From contig JAQJVL010000030.1 of assembly GCA_035578905.1 (NCBI GenBank), positions 1,923,159 through 1,987,158 of the forward strand: a DNA stretch of 64,000 nt, in the 5' to 3' direction. A model generated the notes under the pieces. It ran no database searches and was not told the origin of the DNA. It worked only from the letters and a program-made list of their open reading frames with translations. This DNA is from Stictocephala bisonia (Eukaryota; Arthropoda; Insecta; Hemiptera; Membracidae). The position numbers were made by a program, and so were the translations under genes. Positions 34,576-45,117 of this stretch are shown here, one piece after another; position 1 is the stretch's first letter; each line of letters starts with the position of its first letter.

Positions 34576-34803
34576 TTTTTTTTTTTAACGAAAGGCCGAT
34601 CTTCTCTTTAACCTTACTCTACCCATTCTCCATAGACTATTGTTCTATGTAGAGAGAACTTGTCATTCAGGGTAAGGGAGAATACAGTACAAGGTGAATA
34701 TTACTGATAAAAATTGACTGACAAGGCCAGGATTCGAACCTGCGCTATCCGTAACCTAGATAATAAGTACTGACGCCTTAAACCACTCGGCCACCGGCTC
34801 TCC
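34576..34803 (-). mobile_element. tRNA-derived SINE, family D
   Basis: On the minus strand GCCGGTGGCCGAGTGGTTTA is an A box of tRNA-Ser/Leu type and GGTTCGAATCCTGGC is a B box. The distance between them suggests a long variable-arm tRNA ancestor. A non-tRNA body with GGTAGAGTAAGG follows, ending in an A-run (T-run 34576-34586 on the plus strand). The long body and A-rich tail mark it as a SINE, not a tRNA gene. Confidence 0.7.
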
Positions 34804-35254
34804 TAAACTCTTTGTTGGAAAAGAATGATTATTACGTTTATTTGTGTTTGTCCACTTGACTCTTGTCGACAGCTGTAAAGGTTGATGACGTGATTGATTG
34901 TAACAACACAGAGAGAGGATCTTCACGCTCTACAGGAGGGGCTACAATAGTTCCTATCGTGTGAACTGGCTTACATAACGCGGAAGAGAGCCCAGGATAC
35001 TTGTCTTCTCTGGTGAACTAATGTTTTGTCCTTACTGGGCACTCGATCTCTTCCTCAACGTCTTCTGCCATCACGCGAGAACACTGCCTGAAGACGATTG
35101 CTCTGGTCATACGGTCAGCGGCGTGGAAACACATGCCAGACAAGTTGAAAAAAGCACGAAGAGGATATCGCCATCCGAACAAATTGCAGCAACATTTTAA
35201 ATGTTTAGCAAGAGAAAATAAAAGTGGCACAGTAAGCAAACAAAGAAACTAATA
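34804..35254. other. Intergenic, GC-richer patch with unassigned frame
   Basis: Around 35018-35230 both strands hold short open frames with mixed composition (minus strand 73 residues, with GMCFHAADRMTRAIVFRQC). I cannot assign a domain or splice sites, so I only note it. Confidence 0.25.
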
Positions 35255-35259
35255 CTGTA

Positions 35260-35850
35260 CTACTGTACGTGTATGGGTGGGTCAATACTACTGTACATGT
35301 ATGGGTGGGTGGGTGAAACAACACTACCGTACGTGTATGGGTAGGCAGGTGGGTCAATAATACTGTACGTGTATGGGTGGGTGAATAGGTCAATAATACT
35401 GTACGTGTATGGGTGGGTGAGTGGGTCAATAATACTGTACGTGTATGGGTGAAGGTAGGTCAATACTACTGTTTGTGTATGGGTGGGTGAGTGGGTCAAT
35501 AATACTGTACGTGTATGGGTGGGTGAGTGGGTCAATAATACTGTACGTGTATGGGTGAAGGTAGGTCAATACTACTGTACGTGTTTGGGTGGGTGAGTGG
35601 GTCAATAATACTTTACCTGTATGGGTGGGTGAGTGGTTCAATAATACTTTACGTGTATAGGTGGGCGGGAGGGTCAATAATACTGTACGTGTATGGGTGG
35701 GCGGGAGGGTCAATAATACTGTACGTGTATGGGTGGGGCGGGTGGGCCAATACTACTGTACGTGTATGGGTGGGTGAGTGGGTCAATAATACTGTACGTG
35801 TATGGCTGAAGGTGGGTCAATACTACGTACCGTACGTGCATGGGTTACTA
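35260..35850. repeat. 36-bp minisatellite, about 16 units
   Basis: Tandem units with core TACTGTACGTGTATGGGTG plus a variable GGTGAGTGGGTCAATAA part. Most are 36 bp; some are shortened to AAGGTAGGTCAA or altered to GGCGGGAGG. Because 36 is a multiple of three and units lack stops in several frames, both strands show long repetitive ORFs (for example PYTYSIID repeats). I treat these as artefacts. Confidence 0.88.
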
Positions 35851-36214
35851 AATAGTTGTTCCTTTAACTTATTACGTGTATTCAGTAGTTAAATTATTGT
35901 ATTTAAAAACTAAAGGTAGATAGATAACAAGCTCTGAAATATAAAATGTCGGAACTTTACAGCATTAGTAATTTGCTGTTCGTTAAGGGAAACGCAGATC
36001 AAAACTAGATGAATCCTTTACCATTACAATTAATTCTTATAAATTTTTTTATTTAAGATTTGCATGAACTAGATCACTTTGTATTAACTATGGGTTCTGT
36101 TATATAGTTTATAATTTCAATGTGTTTACATTTTTGCCAATTATTTATTTGGTTTTAGCCAACTTTATTTATCAACGTTTTCGCTTTGTTTTTTTCATAA
36201 TGACACAACTTTGT
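35851..36214. other. Intergenic, no gene seen
   Basis: AT-rich spacer, nothing recognised. Confidence 0.25.
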
Positions 36215-36655
36215 GCGATTTTAAGGCGAATATGGATGATTACACGAGTGTAGTATGAGTGTGGATGACCTTTGTAGTCTGGTTACTAACTCAGTTCGAC
36301 TGTTCCTCAGAAAGGGCCATTTATTACTAAAAGCCCAATATCCAGGGCAGCTAAGGGACCTGAAGCATTACGTGGAATCCGAACTACATAGTCTTGGTTT
36401 GATGTTCAGCTAAATGACAAAGACTGACACTCAGTACTCTCACCTACACAATATCCGAACACAAATTACCACCCAACATGGACACCCCAGACTTCTCTAT
36501 GCAAACATTGAGAAATCTGGAGAGTCTATGTCGGGTGGTGGTCAGTCAGTATCAGACTCGTTAGTTGTCTGATGAAAGTCAGACCAATTCTTCGTGGTTC
36601 GGATTCCACTTACAGCTTTTGGTAACTCAGTTGCCCTGCCTATTGGGCAATTGAT
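36215..36655. mobile_element. Two SINE family B bodies fused head to head (palindrome)
   Basis: Left part 36215-36498 is a family B copy in minus orientation (AAAGCCCAATATCCAGGGCAG, GTGGAATCCGAAC, ACATGGACACCCCAGACTTC). Right part 36508-36655 is an inverted second copy (GTTCGGATTCCAC, CCCTGCCTATTGGGC). The two meet at a ~10-bp centre near 36500, giving a large imperfect hairpin with diverged arms. Confidence 0.62.
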
Positions 36656-37190
36656 AAATTACTCTTTCATGTACACTTATTAGCAAATCCCCTAAAAAAA
36701 CGTCAAATTCTGTTAACAAAGAAATTACTGACTATATTTTTTAACAAGTACTGTCGAAACATCCAGACATCTCGAAAAATAAGTCCAAGCCTGAACAATA
36801 GCCACACTTCCTTGTAGAGGGCCCGAAACTCCCAACTAGTGTATTGTCTGTAGCCACGTCTTCACAGAGCAATTTGACGAAATGTCATGACGAGTCCGAG
36901 CGTTTAAGATGATAGGTCTATCAACTTTGTGGATCGTGACACGAGAAAGTGAGGCAAAACCAAAACTAACTAATGGAGAAACGATAGCCACCGAAAGCAA
37001 GCCGACACCAACACCTTGCGCAATAATACACAAATAATTGGTATGGGCGTAGACTGCCGAAGAAAGTAGCTCCTAGCGCTCCAATTTCCGGCCACTTTTA
37101 CTCTTCAAGGGCGAGGTCATCCGCCTTACTTAACGGTTACATAAGTGTGAGCCATTGCAGGGCCATATTTGCCGTTACTTCACATAGACA
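36656..37190. other. Spacer with GC-richer 36830-37190
   Basis: The GC-richer second half lies directly upstream of the candidate start-codon exon at 37191 and could be its promoter and 5' UTR. A 65-residue minus-strand frame here has no recognisable domain. Confidence 0.25.
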
Positions 37191-37202
37191 ATGGCTGCAC
37201 CA
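37191..37202 (+). CDS. Candidate first coding exon: start codon plus splice donor
   Basis: TTCACATAGACAATGGCTGCACCAGTAAGT, split here as TAGACAATGG, CTGCACCA and GTAAGTGGG, shows a start codon in an excellent context (ACAATGG) just 12 bases before a strong donor (A|GTAAGT). The preceding ~200 bp are GC-richer than the surroundings. This is a common shape for a TATA-less gene start with a tiny coding exon (Met-Ala-Ala-Pro). No second exon was found, so it may be chance. Confidence 0.25.
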
Positions 37203-37255
37203 GTAAGTGGGTTAAGGCGAGCTGTGTCTTGTTTACTGTTTCCTTCTCTCCTTGG

Positions 37256-37590
37256 TAGGGATGACAAATACTTTCGACAAATCGATATATCGAATTATCG
37301 ATATATCGTAAACCAAATATCAATCAAACGATGATACCGAAATAAATATATCGATATATCGCGTAACCGAAATAATAATGCAATAACATTGTTATTTTTG
37401 TTTTTCACACTTTAAAATGCCTTTAAGCTTCTTATAAACACTAAACATAAACAAATTAATTCACTAAGGCATTTAAATTAGAGTCGGCGCTGTCAACTCA
37501 CACAGAACTTCATTTACCTGTTCCACCGTCTGATGTACAATAAATTACATTTAAGTGTGTTAACCTCACGTAAAAAACGTATTAAAGTAC
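37256..37590. mobile_element. hAT-type CGATATATCG element, partial copy
   Basis: Starts TAGGGATGACAAATAC, then repeated ATCGATATATCG. Interior blocks (CAATAACATTGTTATTTTTG, TGATGTACAATAAATTACAT, GTTAACCTCACGTAAAAAACG) match the reverse complement of the middle of 15754-16455. It fades near 37590 without a second terminus. Confidence 0.68.
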
Positions 37591-39180
37591 TCCTAGGGCG
37601 AAACTGGGCTATTGTATTGAAGGGTTAAAGTGCGTATATATTATAGTCCCAAAACATGTTTGTTGATATTTGAAGGGTCCATATTATTTTTGAAGTAGGA
37701 AACTTTGCAGTTTCATGCTATTGTAAACAAAGTTTCTCTCAATGTGTTAAATTATCTAAATATTAAATTCCATAAGTGAATGGGGCCTTTATAAATGTTT
37801 CTAGCTAAGGACAAGATAAATTAGCTTGATGTGACTCATTTGAAAGCTGATGGGCCAAAGAATGTGGGATAAATATAAAAAATAACCAGGGCTCCGCCCC
37901 TCTAGCCCTAAAAACTAAATATTTTTCGTGTAATTGTTACCTATTTTTAGATTGAATCTAAAACCTTCTGATTTATTTTACATCATGAATAGGGTGTTAA
38001 ATCAACATAAAATTAAAAAATATTTATTCTGACTTGCAATTTTGATGGAATCCAAATGTTGTATCATAGATGTGCACTAAGAAAGGACTTTTCGAAATCC
38101 CAGAATAACCTTTAAAATAACTATTTTTCTTATAAGAACTGGACTAACGACAGAGCTGCGTCAAATATAAAATAACAAAATACTAAATAAAACAGAATAA
38201 TAAATATTTGCTCTCTTGTTTTCATACTTCTATACTACAGTTGAAATACTAATGTTAACGTAAGCACAGAACGATTCCGAATGCATAGATCAAGTGACTC
38301 GTGCAGGGGTGTCCCCTAGTTTAATTCTGACTTATTATTAACTATAAGAAAATTTGACTTTATATTGTAAGTTTGATCATTTTGACAATTTTCAGTTTGA
38401 TTTAAATAATAATTATATTATTATTAGTTTTTTTTTTAATATTTTGCCCATAAGTATGTTTTATTTTTATAATTTAATCCATTTGTTACGAAGAATTAAG
38501 CTTACATAAGTGTAATTCTTCGTATGTAAGAAATACAATTTTAAAAGTCGAAGAGGGTAAAATAAGGTTATAAACAATATATAAGGGCCTTATTAGTTAA
38601 AATATGCCATTCAAAATTAACTAAGATGTTATAAGTTACATATATATCCCTACATTCATTTAATATTAAATTTATAAATTTACTTACAATGAGTTGTATT
38701 ATAAGTAACCCTTTAACATTGGAAGATATCAGCGGGCATATAACATCACTTATAGTAAGACAGGCATAGCTAGCTACCCCCAGCTACCAAAGAATAGATT
38801 CAGTAGTGCGGTCTTTTGTCCAATTTGTTTACATGCTGACCTATTTACGTCACAAAGCGGGACGTGAAGCCTTTTTACGAAAGGAGCGGAAGTCTAGTTA
38901 AAAGAACGGAGATAAGTCATATATTAGTTAAGTGTTATGTAAACGAAAGACTGACGGAATAAACAGTATGACACACAGCTTTGCCTTGCGCCTCAGGGTG
39001 GTTACGAGTCATGATATTAGAAAGTATACATTTTTAATTTGTGCAAAATTATGATAATTAATGCTCAACTATGAATATAACACTGAGAAGTATTTTTTAT
39101 TCACAATTTTGTATATATTATAATCATATTCACGCCAACCCCCATTAAAACACCTCATACTACAACGTACACCCTCTGTT
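37591..39180. other. Intergenic, AT-rich
   Basis: A GC-richer patch at 38740-38920 has no sustained frame. No other features recognised. Confidence 0.28.
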
Positions 39181-39235
39181 TGAGATACTTTCATTCTTCC
39201 GGAATAAATGATGGTAAAAAGGGTAGTGGATTATT

Positions 39236-39786
39236 CTCATACATTTAGAAATCATTCGATACTGTTAACTATGATATAATAATGAAAAAGATGAACAATT
39301 GTGGAATAAGAGGTTTAGTGTATGATTTATTTAAAACTACTTAAAACAAAGGTATAAATGTGTTGTGGTAAATGGTTGTATGAGTGATTTTCGACAAATG
39401 AAATACGGATAACCACAAGGTTCAGTGCTTGGTCCTACTTTATTCGTTATTTACACGAACGATTTATGTAATGATAAATTTATGTGCAAGGTGTGTTCTT
39501 TTGCAGACGATACAACTTTATGCTACATTGCAGGTTATTTAAGTGAAGTAGGGCTTAAAATAAATAGTGACCTCTGTAGTTTTGGCTGGTGGTTTAGTGA
39601 CAATAATATGGCACTGAATGCTGAAAAAACCAAACATATACATTTTGCTCAGAGAGAATATAATGAACTTGAACGATAGTTCGTATATAAGTGTCTGGCT
39701 TGTTTATTTAGTAGGTATACAAATTGCATTAATTGTCAGAAAATAAGTGGTGAGGAATACATTAAGTATTTATGTATCATCCTTGA
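39236..39786 (+). pseudogene. LINE reverse transcriptase, left half (interrupted by a Harbinger element)
   Basis: Broken frames give FDTVNYDIIMKKMNNCG and YLKQRYKCVVVNGC. The 39425-39679 frame then holds QGSVLGPTLFVIYTNDL and the catalytic FADDTTLCY, followed by WFSDNNMALNAEKTK and, frameshifted, EYIKYLCIIL ending at 39786. These are RT motifs 3 to 7 of a LINE. The expected continuation after IILE appears 3.1 kb away at 42893. The reading frame breaks at several places, so it is dead. Confidence 0.75.
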
Positions 39787-39971
39787 GGCTACGGCCACAC
39801 GTGCGTTTTTTCACGCAGGTTTGTAGCTTGTATTCCCGCTGCTTGAAATCCCGCCACTAAGCCCGGCCACACGCCACGCGTGGAAAACCGGCACATTCAC
39901 ATACTTGCTTTAGTGAACGTAGCAGCAAACATGAATCCACATAAACTAAGTTTTAAAAAAATGCAGTGAAT

Positions 39972-40085
39972 GCTTTGTGTGCGTTGTTGGTTGTTCGCCG
40001 TCGTCGATATCGTCGTCGCAAAAGGAAATATTGGACTCATCCAATTGTAAGTGACAGGTTAACGAAGGAGAAATTTGTGCTTTTA
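39972..40085 (+). pseudogene. Harbinger transposase, detached N-terminal piece
   Basis: Reads LLVVRRRRYRRRKRKYWTHP, then IVSDRLTKEKFVLL. This is the basic N-terminal signature of PIF/Harbinger transposases (HARBI1-like proteins carry RRR...YWVHP). It stops abruptly at TTA, where a second terminal sequence begins. The expected next residues (KYPDKFFEYYRMS) are on the opposite strand at 42893, 2.8 kb away. It is therefore the 5' end of the minus-strand transposase, separated by rearrangement. Confidence 0.65.
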
Positions 40086-40352
40086 GGCTACGGCCACACG
40101 TGCGTTTTTTCACGCAGGTTTGTAGCGCGAAAACACGCGAAAATAATGAGCAGCATTAAATGTTACGGGGTAGGCCACACGCAGCGTGTTTTCCCGCTGC
40201 TAGGGTTTGTAGCGGGCGCGTCTTCAAGGTCGCCCGCCAGTGAATAGGCGCTGGTCTATTTATGTTGCTTGTTTTCACGCACATCCCCTGGCCACACGAG
40301 CGGGAAATAACGCAGCGTTCACAGTGGTTCAAGCTCTTGCTATACACACTGT
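40086..40352. repeat. Harbinger subterminal region with GGCCACACG repeats
   Basis: Starts at the terminal GGCTACGGCC and carries repeated GGCCACACG and TTTGTAGCG/CCCGCTGC blocks in both orientations. This is a CpG-rich zone unlike the AT-rich surroundings. Such clustered repeats are plausible binding sites for the transposase/MADF complex. Confidence 0.55.
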
Positions 40353-40430
40353 TCACTGTTGAATATTTTCGTTGTACTTACCCACGAGATACCTTTTTGT
40401 GTTGTTGTTTTAGTTGAGTGTTATTTCAAT

Positions 40431-42659
40431 ATGGAGCACCTAGATATTGAACGAATTATTTTGGAAGTGGAACAAAACCCCTGTGTATATGACCCTAAAA
40501 ATGAAGATTTTAAAAATCGGGAACTAAGGAGGAGTGCCTAGAAGTCTATAACAAAGAACGTAGTCGGAGAGGAGTGGGAAGATATGGATACAGAAAGCAA
40601 ACAAAATATCGGTGAGTTATCTTACTTTATTTTACATTAAAAATAGTGAAGAATTGGTTAAATCTTAGCACTATACAATTGTGTCCATGTATTTACCTGA
40701 AATTTAGCAGTAACGATTTTGCCAAGACACAGAACCTTCTTTTGAACAAAAGTAATACCTGTAGTGATCTCTAGTTTGTATTCCAACATCGTTTCCTCTC
40801 GTTCCAATAGATGGGATACTCTCTAGTGGGCATGTAAGAGTGTCTTCAAAGTTGTAACCATCATGTTGCCTGACGAAGTTATGAAGCACGCAACATGATT
40901 GTACAATAATGTCTGCCATATCAATACTAACATCAAGAGGCCGATGAAATATACGCCATTTATTGGCTAATATACCGAACCCACATTCAATATAACGCCT
41001 AGCTCTTGACAACCTATAGTTGAATATTCGTTCTCTCCAAGTCATATTCTTAGCAGGGTATGGTCTCATTATATTTTCGCTCATTGCAAAAGCTTCATCA
41101 GCCACAAACACATATGGCATAGGTATTTTGGATGGATCGTTTGGTATACATGTTGGTGAAGGTAATTCCAGAGTTTTGTTGTATACTTTCTTTCCTAAAT
41201 TAGTAGCTTTAAATATATTAGAATCGCCCTCATTACCAAATGACCCGACATCAATGTATCTAAAACAGTAATTAGTATCAACAACAGCCATAAATACAAT
41301 TGAAAAAAACTTTTTGTAATTGTAAAATTCATACCTGTACCCAATGGCTTCACAACACGAATGTGTTTTCCATCAACAGCACCAATACAATGTTGAAAGT
41401 TCGCTCTTTTTTCAAATTGTTCACTTATGCTCTTCCACTCTTCTTTAGTAGGCTGGTTTATATACTCTTCTTTCAGTGTCTCCCAAATAGCTGAACACAT
41501 TTCACGAATAATTGAGGAAATTGTTGAGCGCCCAAGTAGAAACTCAAAGTGTAAAGAGCGAATGGAGTTTCCAGTGCCCAGATATCTGAAAAAAATGTAA
41601 TATAACTATAATTGTTACTGTTACTATTTTCCGCTCTAATGCTGACTAGTTATTTGTGTTATATTGAGCTATAAATGTTTCAGGAAAAGAAGTGCAGAAA
41701 CGTTGGAAGAGCATGAAGGATAGCTATCTGAAGTATCTTAGAAGTGAGGGAGGCAAAAGTGGAGATGCGACTAAAAAGAAAAAACCATATGTCTATCACA
41801 AACAAATGAGCTTTCTCCAATCAGTGTGTGAACGAAGAGAGTAAGTTATTTAGGATTTTCTCCATAAGAAAATTTATAATTTTATATTGGGTGTTACAAT
41901 AATAACTGCCGTAAATTACAAGGATAACAGTAATTCATTTATACTAACTAATTGATTTGTGGTGGTGGTTGTTCTAAATTGTAGTATGTAAAATGGGATT
42001 TACTTAGTTTAGTTAATTTGTATATAAAAGGCTGGGTCAAATATATCATAAATATTAGAATTGGTCATAAACTTTAAACATATAACCTTTTATTAACTTA
42101 AATATATAAAGAGTTCGCTATATCTTACAGTTAAGTTTAAAAATGTCTCAAACCTGTTTACAAACTTTTTAGTTTGAATTTTGTTAATGTCAATACAAAC
42201 GTTTGGTCTTGCAGGACTTCAGGAAACATGAATGATGAACTGCAAGCTCCTTCAGGTGGATCACTGGAATCCGGACATGAGACTACCAGTGAAACAGAGC
42301 CTGCTACTCTGCAGAAAAGTTCCCGCATGCCAAAAAAACGAAACTACGATCCTTTTGAACGTGATGTCATGAAAATTTTAAAATCAAATGTAGAGGCTAC
42401 CAGGGCAAACGTCCAAGACCCGGATGAAATGTTCCTACTGTCTCAATTACCTGTTATACAAAAGTTGTCTCGGTCTGACAAGATGGACTTCCAAATCAAG
42501 TTTATACAGCTTCTGCAGTCGTACAACCAACCTCGCTCCTTTTGTAATCTACCTGTTTACAACCAAGACTCATCTAATCAGAGTTCATCCCGAACACAAT
42601 TATCAACTCCGATTTCAGATGTGGATAAAGAATCTGTACTGTCATTTTTTAATTTGTAA
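40431..42659 (+). pseudogene. MADF-BESS DNA-binding partner of the Harbinger element (three exons, one nonsense codon)
   Basis: Exons 40431-40611, 41684-41840 and 42215-42659 join in phase (GTGAGT and GTAAGT donors; TTTCAG and TTGCAG acceptors) into ~260 codons. Exon 1: MEHLDIERIILEVEQNPCVY and FKNRELRRSA. Exon 2: VQKRWKSMKDSYLKYLR and VYHKQMSFLQSV. Together these form one MADF domain (Myb/SANT-like). Exon 3 ends in a BESS motif, DPDEMFLLSQLPVIQKLS, then IKFIQLLQSY. One in-frame TAG (40539-40541) replaces a position that is normally Trp in MADF domains, a likely TGG to TAG change. Harbinger elements need such a second protein to bring the transposase to DNA and the nucleus. The gene interlocks with the antisense transposase: its first intron contains transposase exon 2, and transposase exon 1 lies beyond its 3' end. 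Confidence 0.8.
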
Positions 42660-42893
42660 ATTATCAAATGAACGACTTCATCATAAATTCTTAAGCATAG
42701 TTATGTTATTTTGTACTGTTTAATTTTAATTAATACAGCTTACCTTAAAGTAACAGCGAGTTTCTCTTCTGGAGTAATACTATCCCTCATCTCAGTGTCT
42801 TGTTTTAAAATCTTAACTTTTACCATGGATAGCAGTTTCTCAAAAGAAGATATCGACATTCTATAATATTCAAAAAACTTGTCTGGATACTTC
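40704..42893 (-). pseudogene. PIF/Harbinger transposase (two exons, one frameshift, N-terminus displaced)
   Basis: Exon 1 (about 42893-42744) encodes KYPDKFFEYYRMS and ITPEEKLAVTLR, then a GTAAG donor. Exon 2 (41585-40704) begins after TTTTTTTCAG and continues in phase with YLGTGNSIRSL. The DDE residues are visible: Asp in GAVDGKHIRVVKP, Asp in YVFVADEAFAM, Glu in RRYIECGFGILANKWRIFHRPL. HNFVRQHDG follows near the C-terminus. A single missing base near 41331 (between GTG and YEFYNYKKFFSIVFMAVVD) shifts the frame. The enzyme cuts and inserts at TWA-type sites with its Myb/MADF partner. The copy is nearly intact but cannot be translated whole. Its intron holds two exons of the plus-strand partner. 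Confidence 0.8.
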
Positions 42894-43480
42894 TTGAGAG
42901 TACTGATAGGGAATTAAGTTGGAAATTTCATATTAATTATTTGAGAAGAAAGATTAATAATATTTTGAGAATGTTTTAATTTTAGAAAAATGTATGTAAT
43001 GGGAAAGTATTTTGTCCTAATTCATAGAAGGGTAGCGTATGGTATTGTAGTATGGGGGAGAATCATTTCTAAAGAGTATGTATCAAGTATAAAACCATTA
43101 TTGACACTTCGGAGAAGGTTTGTATGAATCATGTGTTTAAAGCCCTTTGACCATTCCTTTCTTCCTGAAAACGAATATACTTCCATTAATATATACCGTT
43201 GTATTTAAAGTGTTAAGAATGGGTTTTCTTGAACGCAGAAATTCTCAAACATTAATAGATTATAAAACAAAGTTGCAAAATTTGAATGTTTCCACTGTCC
43301 AAAAACTTAACTAAACCTTCTTTAACAAAACCTTTTCCTATATTGCTTGTAAGTTTTTAATTATCTACCAACTAATTTGAAGAATGGACCTACTTTCATA
43401 AGGTTTTATAAAAAAGTAAATAAATGGCTAATGGATGTGGAAGTTATAGAAGAGAACATTTTCAATGTAATTTGTTATTA
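42893..43480 (+). pseudogene. LINE reverse transcriptase, right half (continuation of 39236-39786)
   Basis: Resumes with STDRELSWKFHINYLRRKIN, then HRRVAYGIVVWG, QVxNHY-like thumb sequence and RMGFLERRNSQTLIDYKTKL. These are the thumb and connection segments that normally follow YLGIILD in LINE RTs. The left half stops at CTTGAG (39782-39787) and this half starts at CTTGAG (42893-42898), so one LINE copy was split by an insertion. Several frameshifts and stops. Confidence 0.7.
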
Positions 43481-45117
43481 ACTATGTAAAAATATTTTAA
43501 CTTCCAATGCAATGTTCTTGAATATTTATATTTGGAAATATTGACTGTATAATTACTCTTTACCAGAGCGCTGCCACAAAATATTAATTATTTCGAATGT
43601 ATGGAATGTAACCTAAAATATTTTAATTGATGGATTATTCAAGTTTAGGTTATATTAGTAAATAAAGTAATTAAATCAACAGCAATACCTCTATTAACAG
43701 ATTAATCCCACAATCTTCATACACTTGCATAAACAACGTAACATTTACAAGCTCAAATGATTAAAACACACTACTTTCACACTCAATATGCGTTCTACAA
43801 TTAAAAGACAGGTCTGTTTAATTGTGGACGGTTCAAGGTCGCGGGCTCTGTCTCCCTCCCCTCTTGTCCCTCTAGAACAGCTGATTATTTATGGGACGGT
43901 AGGGGTGGGGTTACTGCGTGCTCTGCGGAAATTGCACTGCTTCTAGTAATAGTTGCATAATAGAGGATTTAATAATAAATTAGTAAGCACTTTAATAGTT
44001 TAGTATATGTATAAACATGTATTTTTAATTAATCATTCTTGAAGCTACGTTAGCCATTCTAGTGAGTATTTAATTTGACACTGTTTTTCTCCAATCAGGC
44101 TTTAACATTGGTGTTTTTTCTATTTAACATTTTTGATAATTAGTTTACAGATTTATTTGTTTATTATATTTTCATCATGGTCAGACTGGTAATCTTCTTT
44201 GTAGTTCTTATTTAATTTTGTATATCATGTAATATTATGTATGTATGAATGCACTGTATTATTTATGTAAAAAACATTAATTGGGGTGCGTTTATCAGTT
44301 TTAAACAAATCGATGGTAAAATGTCGATTTATTTCAGTATTTTTTTAAATATAACTCTACTTCTTGTTCTAATTCTTAACGAAGGAAAGATACCTTTCAG
44401 TAATATTATATTAATAGTTAAAAAGCTTTGAATTGTTATTCAAGTCAAAATTATTAATAACCATGTATTTAAACTTTAAAAAAAGTACAACTAGCACACA
44501 TTGCACATAACAAACCATTAAACTACTGGAGAACAGAACACTTTTTTACCATTTTCTTTCTAGGATCAAAAATAAGAAAATTATGGTTTGAAAATGAAAC
44601 GAATAAACAGTCAACAAAATATTTTTTAAACTGTTTACATATTGTCAGAGTTTTTGTAGAAGCAATCTCCTTGGAACTCCTGTGCCGGAAAACTCTCACT
44701 AAAGTTCCAGGATGGCCCGTGAGTCTCTGGTGACGACCACTGGTCTGATTCATAGCAATTTTACACTACAGTTATATAATGCCACTCCTTCCAAGAGGTT
44801 TATAACACTTACCACCTCCACATTGCATAATACAATCTGCTTTCTAAATGATTTGATATTTGTTCCCTTGAGTAGTTCCAGGAAATGTCATTAGTTCAAT
44901 TTTTATTACACCTATCGCCTTTCAATACGAATTGTCTATAAAAGTCAATGCACGGTAATTTATATTCTACTTTACCACCCAAAGCCTATAAATGGATATT
45001 TTTTTCGAGAATGTTTGGAAAAAGAAAATTTAAGAAGTTTATCATTTTATAGTTTAACCATACGTAATGTAGTGTTTTGCGTATAAATAAAATTAACATT
45101 TGTAAAGTCACTTTAGT
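43481..45117. other. Intergenic, AT-rich
   Basis: A GC-richer 43830-43940 block (GACGGTAGGGGTGGGGTTAC) has no sustained frame. No gene recognised. Confidence 0.28.

Larger units (their letters stand above)
39787..42893. mobile_element. PIF/Harbinger element inserted in a LINE, internally rearranged
   Basis: Two same-orientation copies of a terminal sequence GGCTACGGCCACACGTGCG start at 39787 and 40086. The second directly follows TTA, the favoured Harbinger target. The motif GGCCACACG recurs about five times (near 39793, 39870, 40092, 40172, 40290). Inside are a plus-strand N-terminal transposase piece (39972-40085), a plus-strand MADF-BESS gene and a minus-strand transposase. The right boundary in the LINE is not an inverted terminal repeat. 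This is explained if the part from inside the transposase to the far terminus has been inverted. Confidence 0.75.

Noticed and set aside
34725..34803. Possible tRNA-Ser/Leu gene on the minus strand
   Set aside because: A and B boxes are present, but the sequence continues into a non-tRNA body with an A-rich tail. That is a SINE.
35260..35850. CRISPR-like array (regular repeats)
   Set aside because: Units are contiguous minisatellite repeats without unique spacers, in a eukaryotic genome.
35205..35892. ORFs encoding Tyr/Thr/Pro or Ile/Val repeats
   Set aside because: Artefacts of the 36-bp minisatellite; no start context or flanking conserved sequence.
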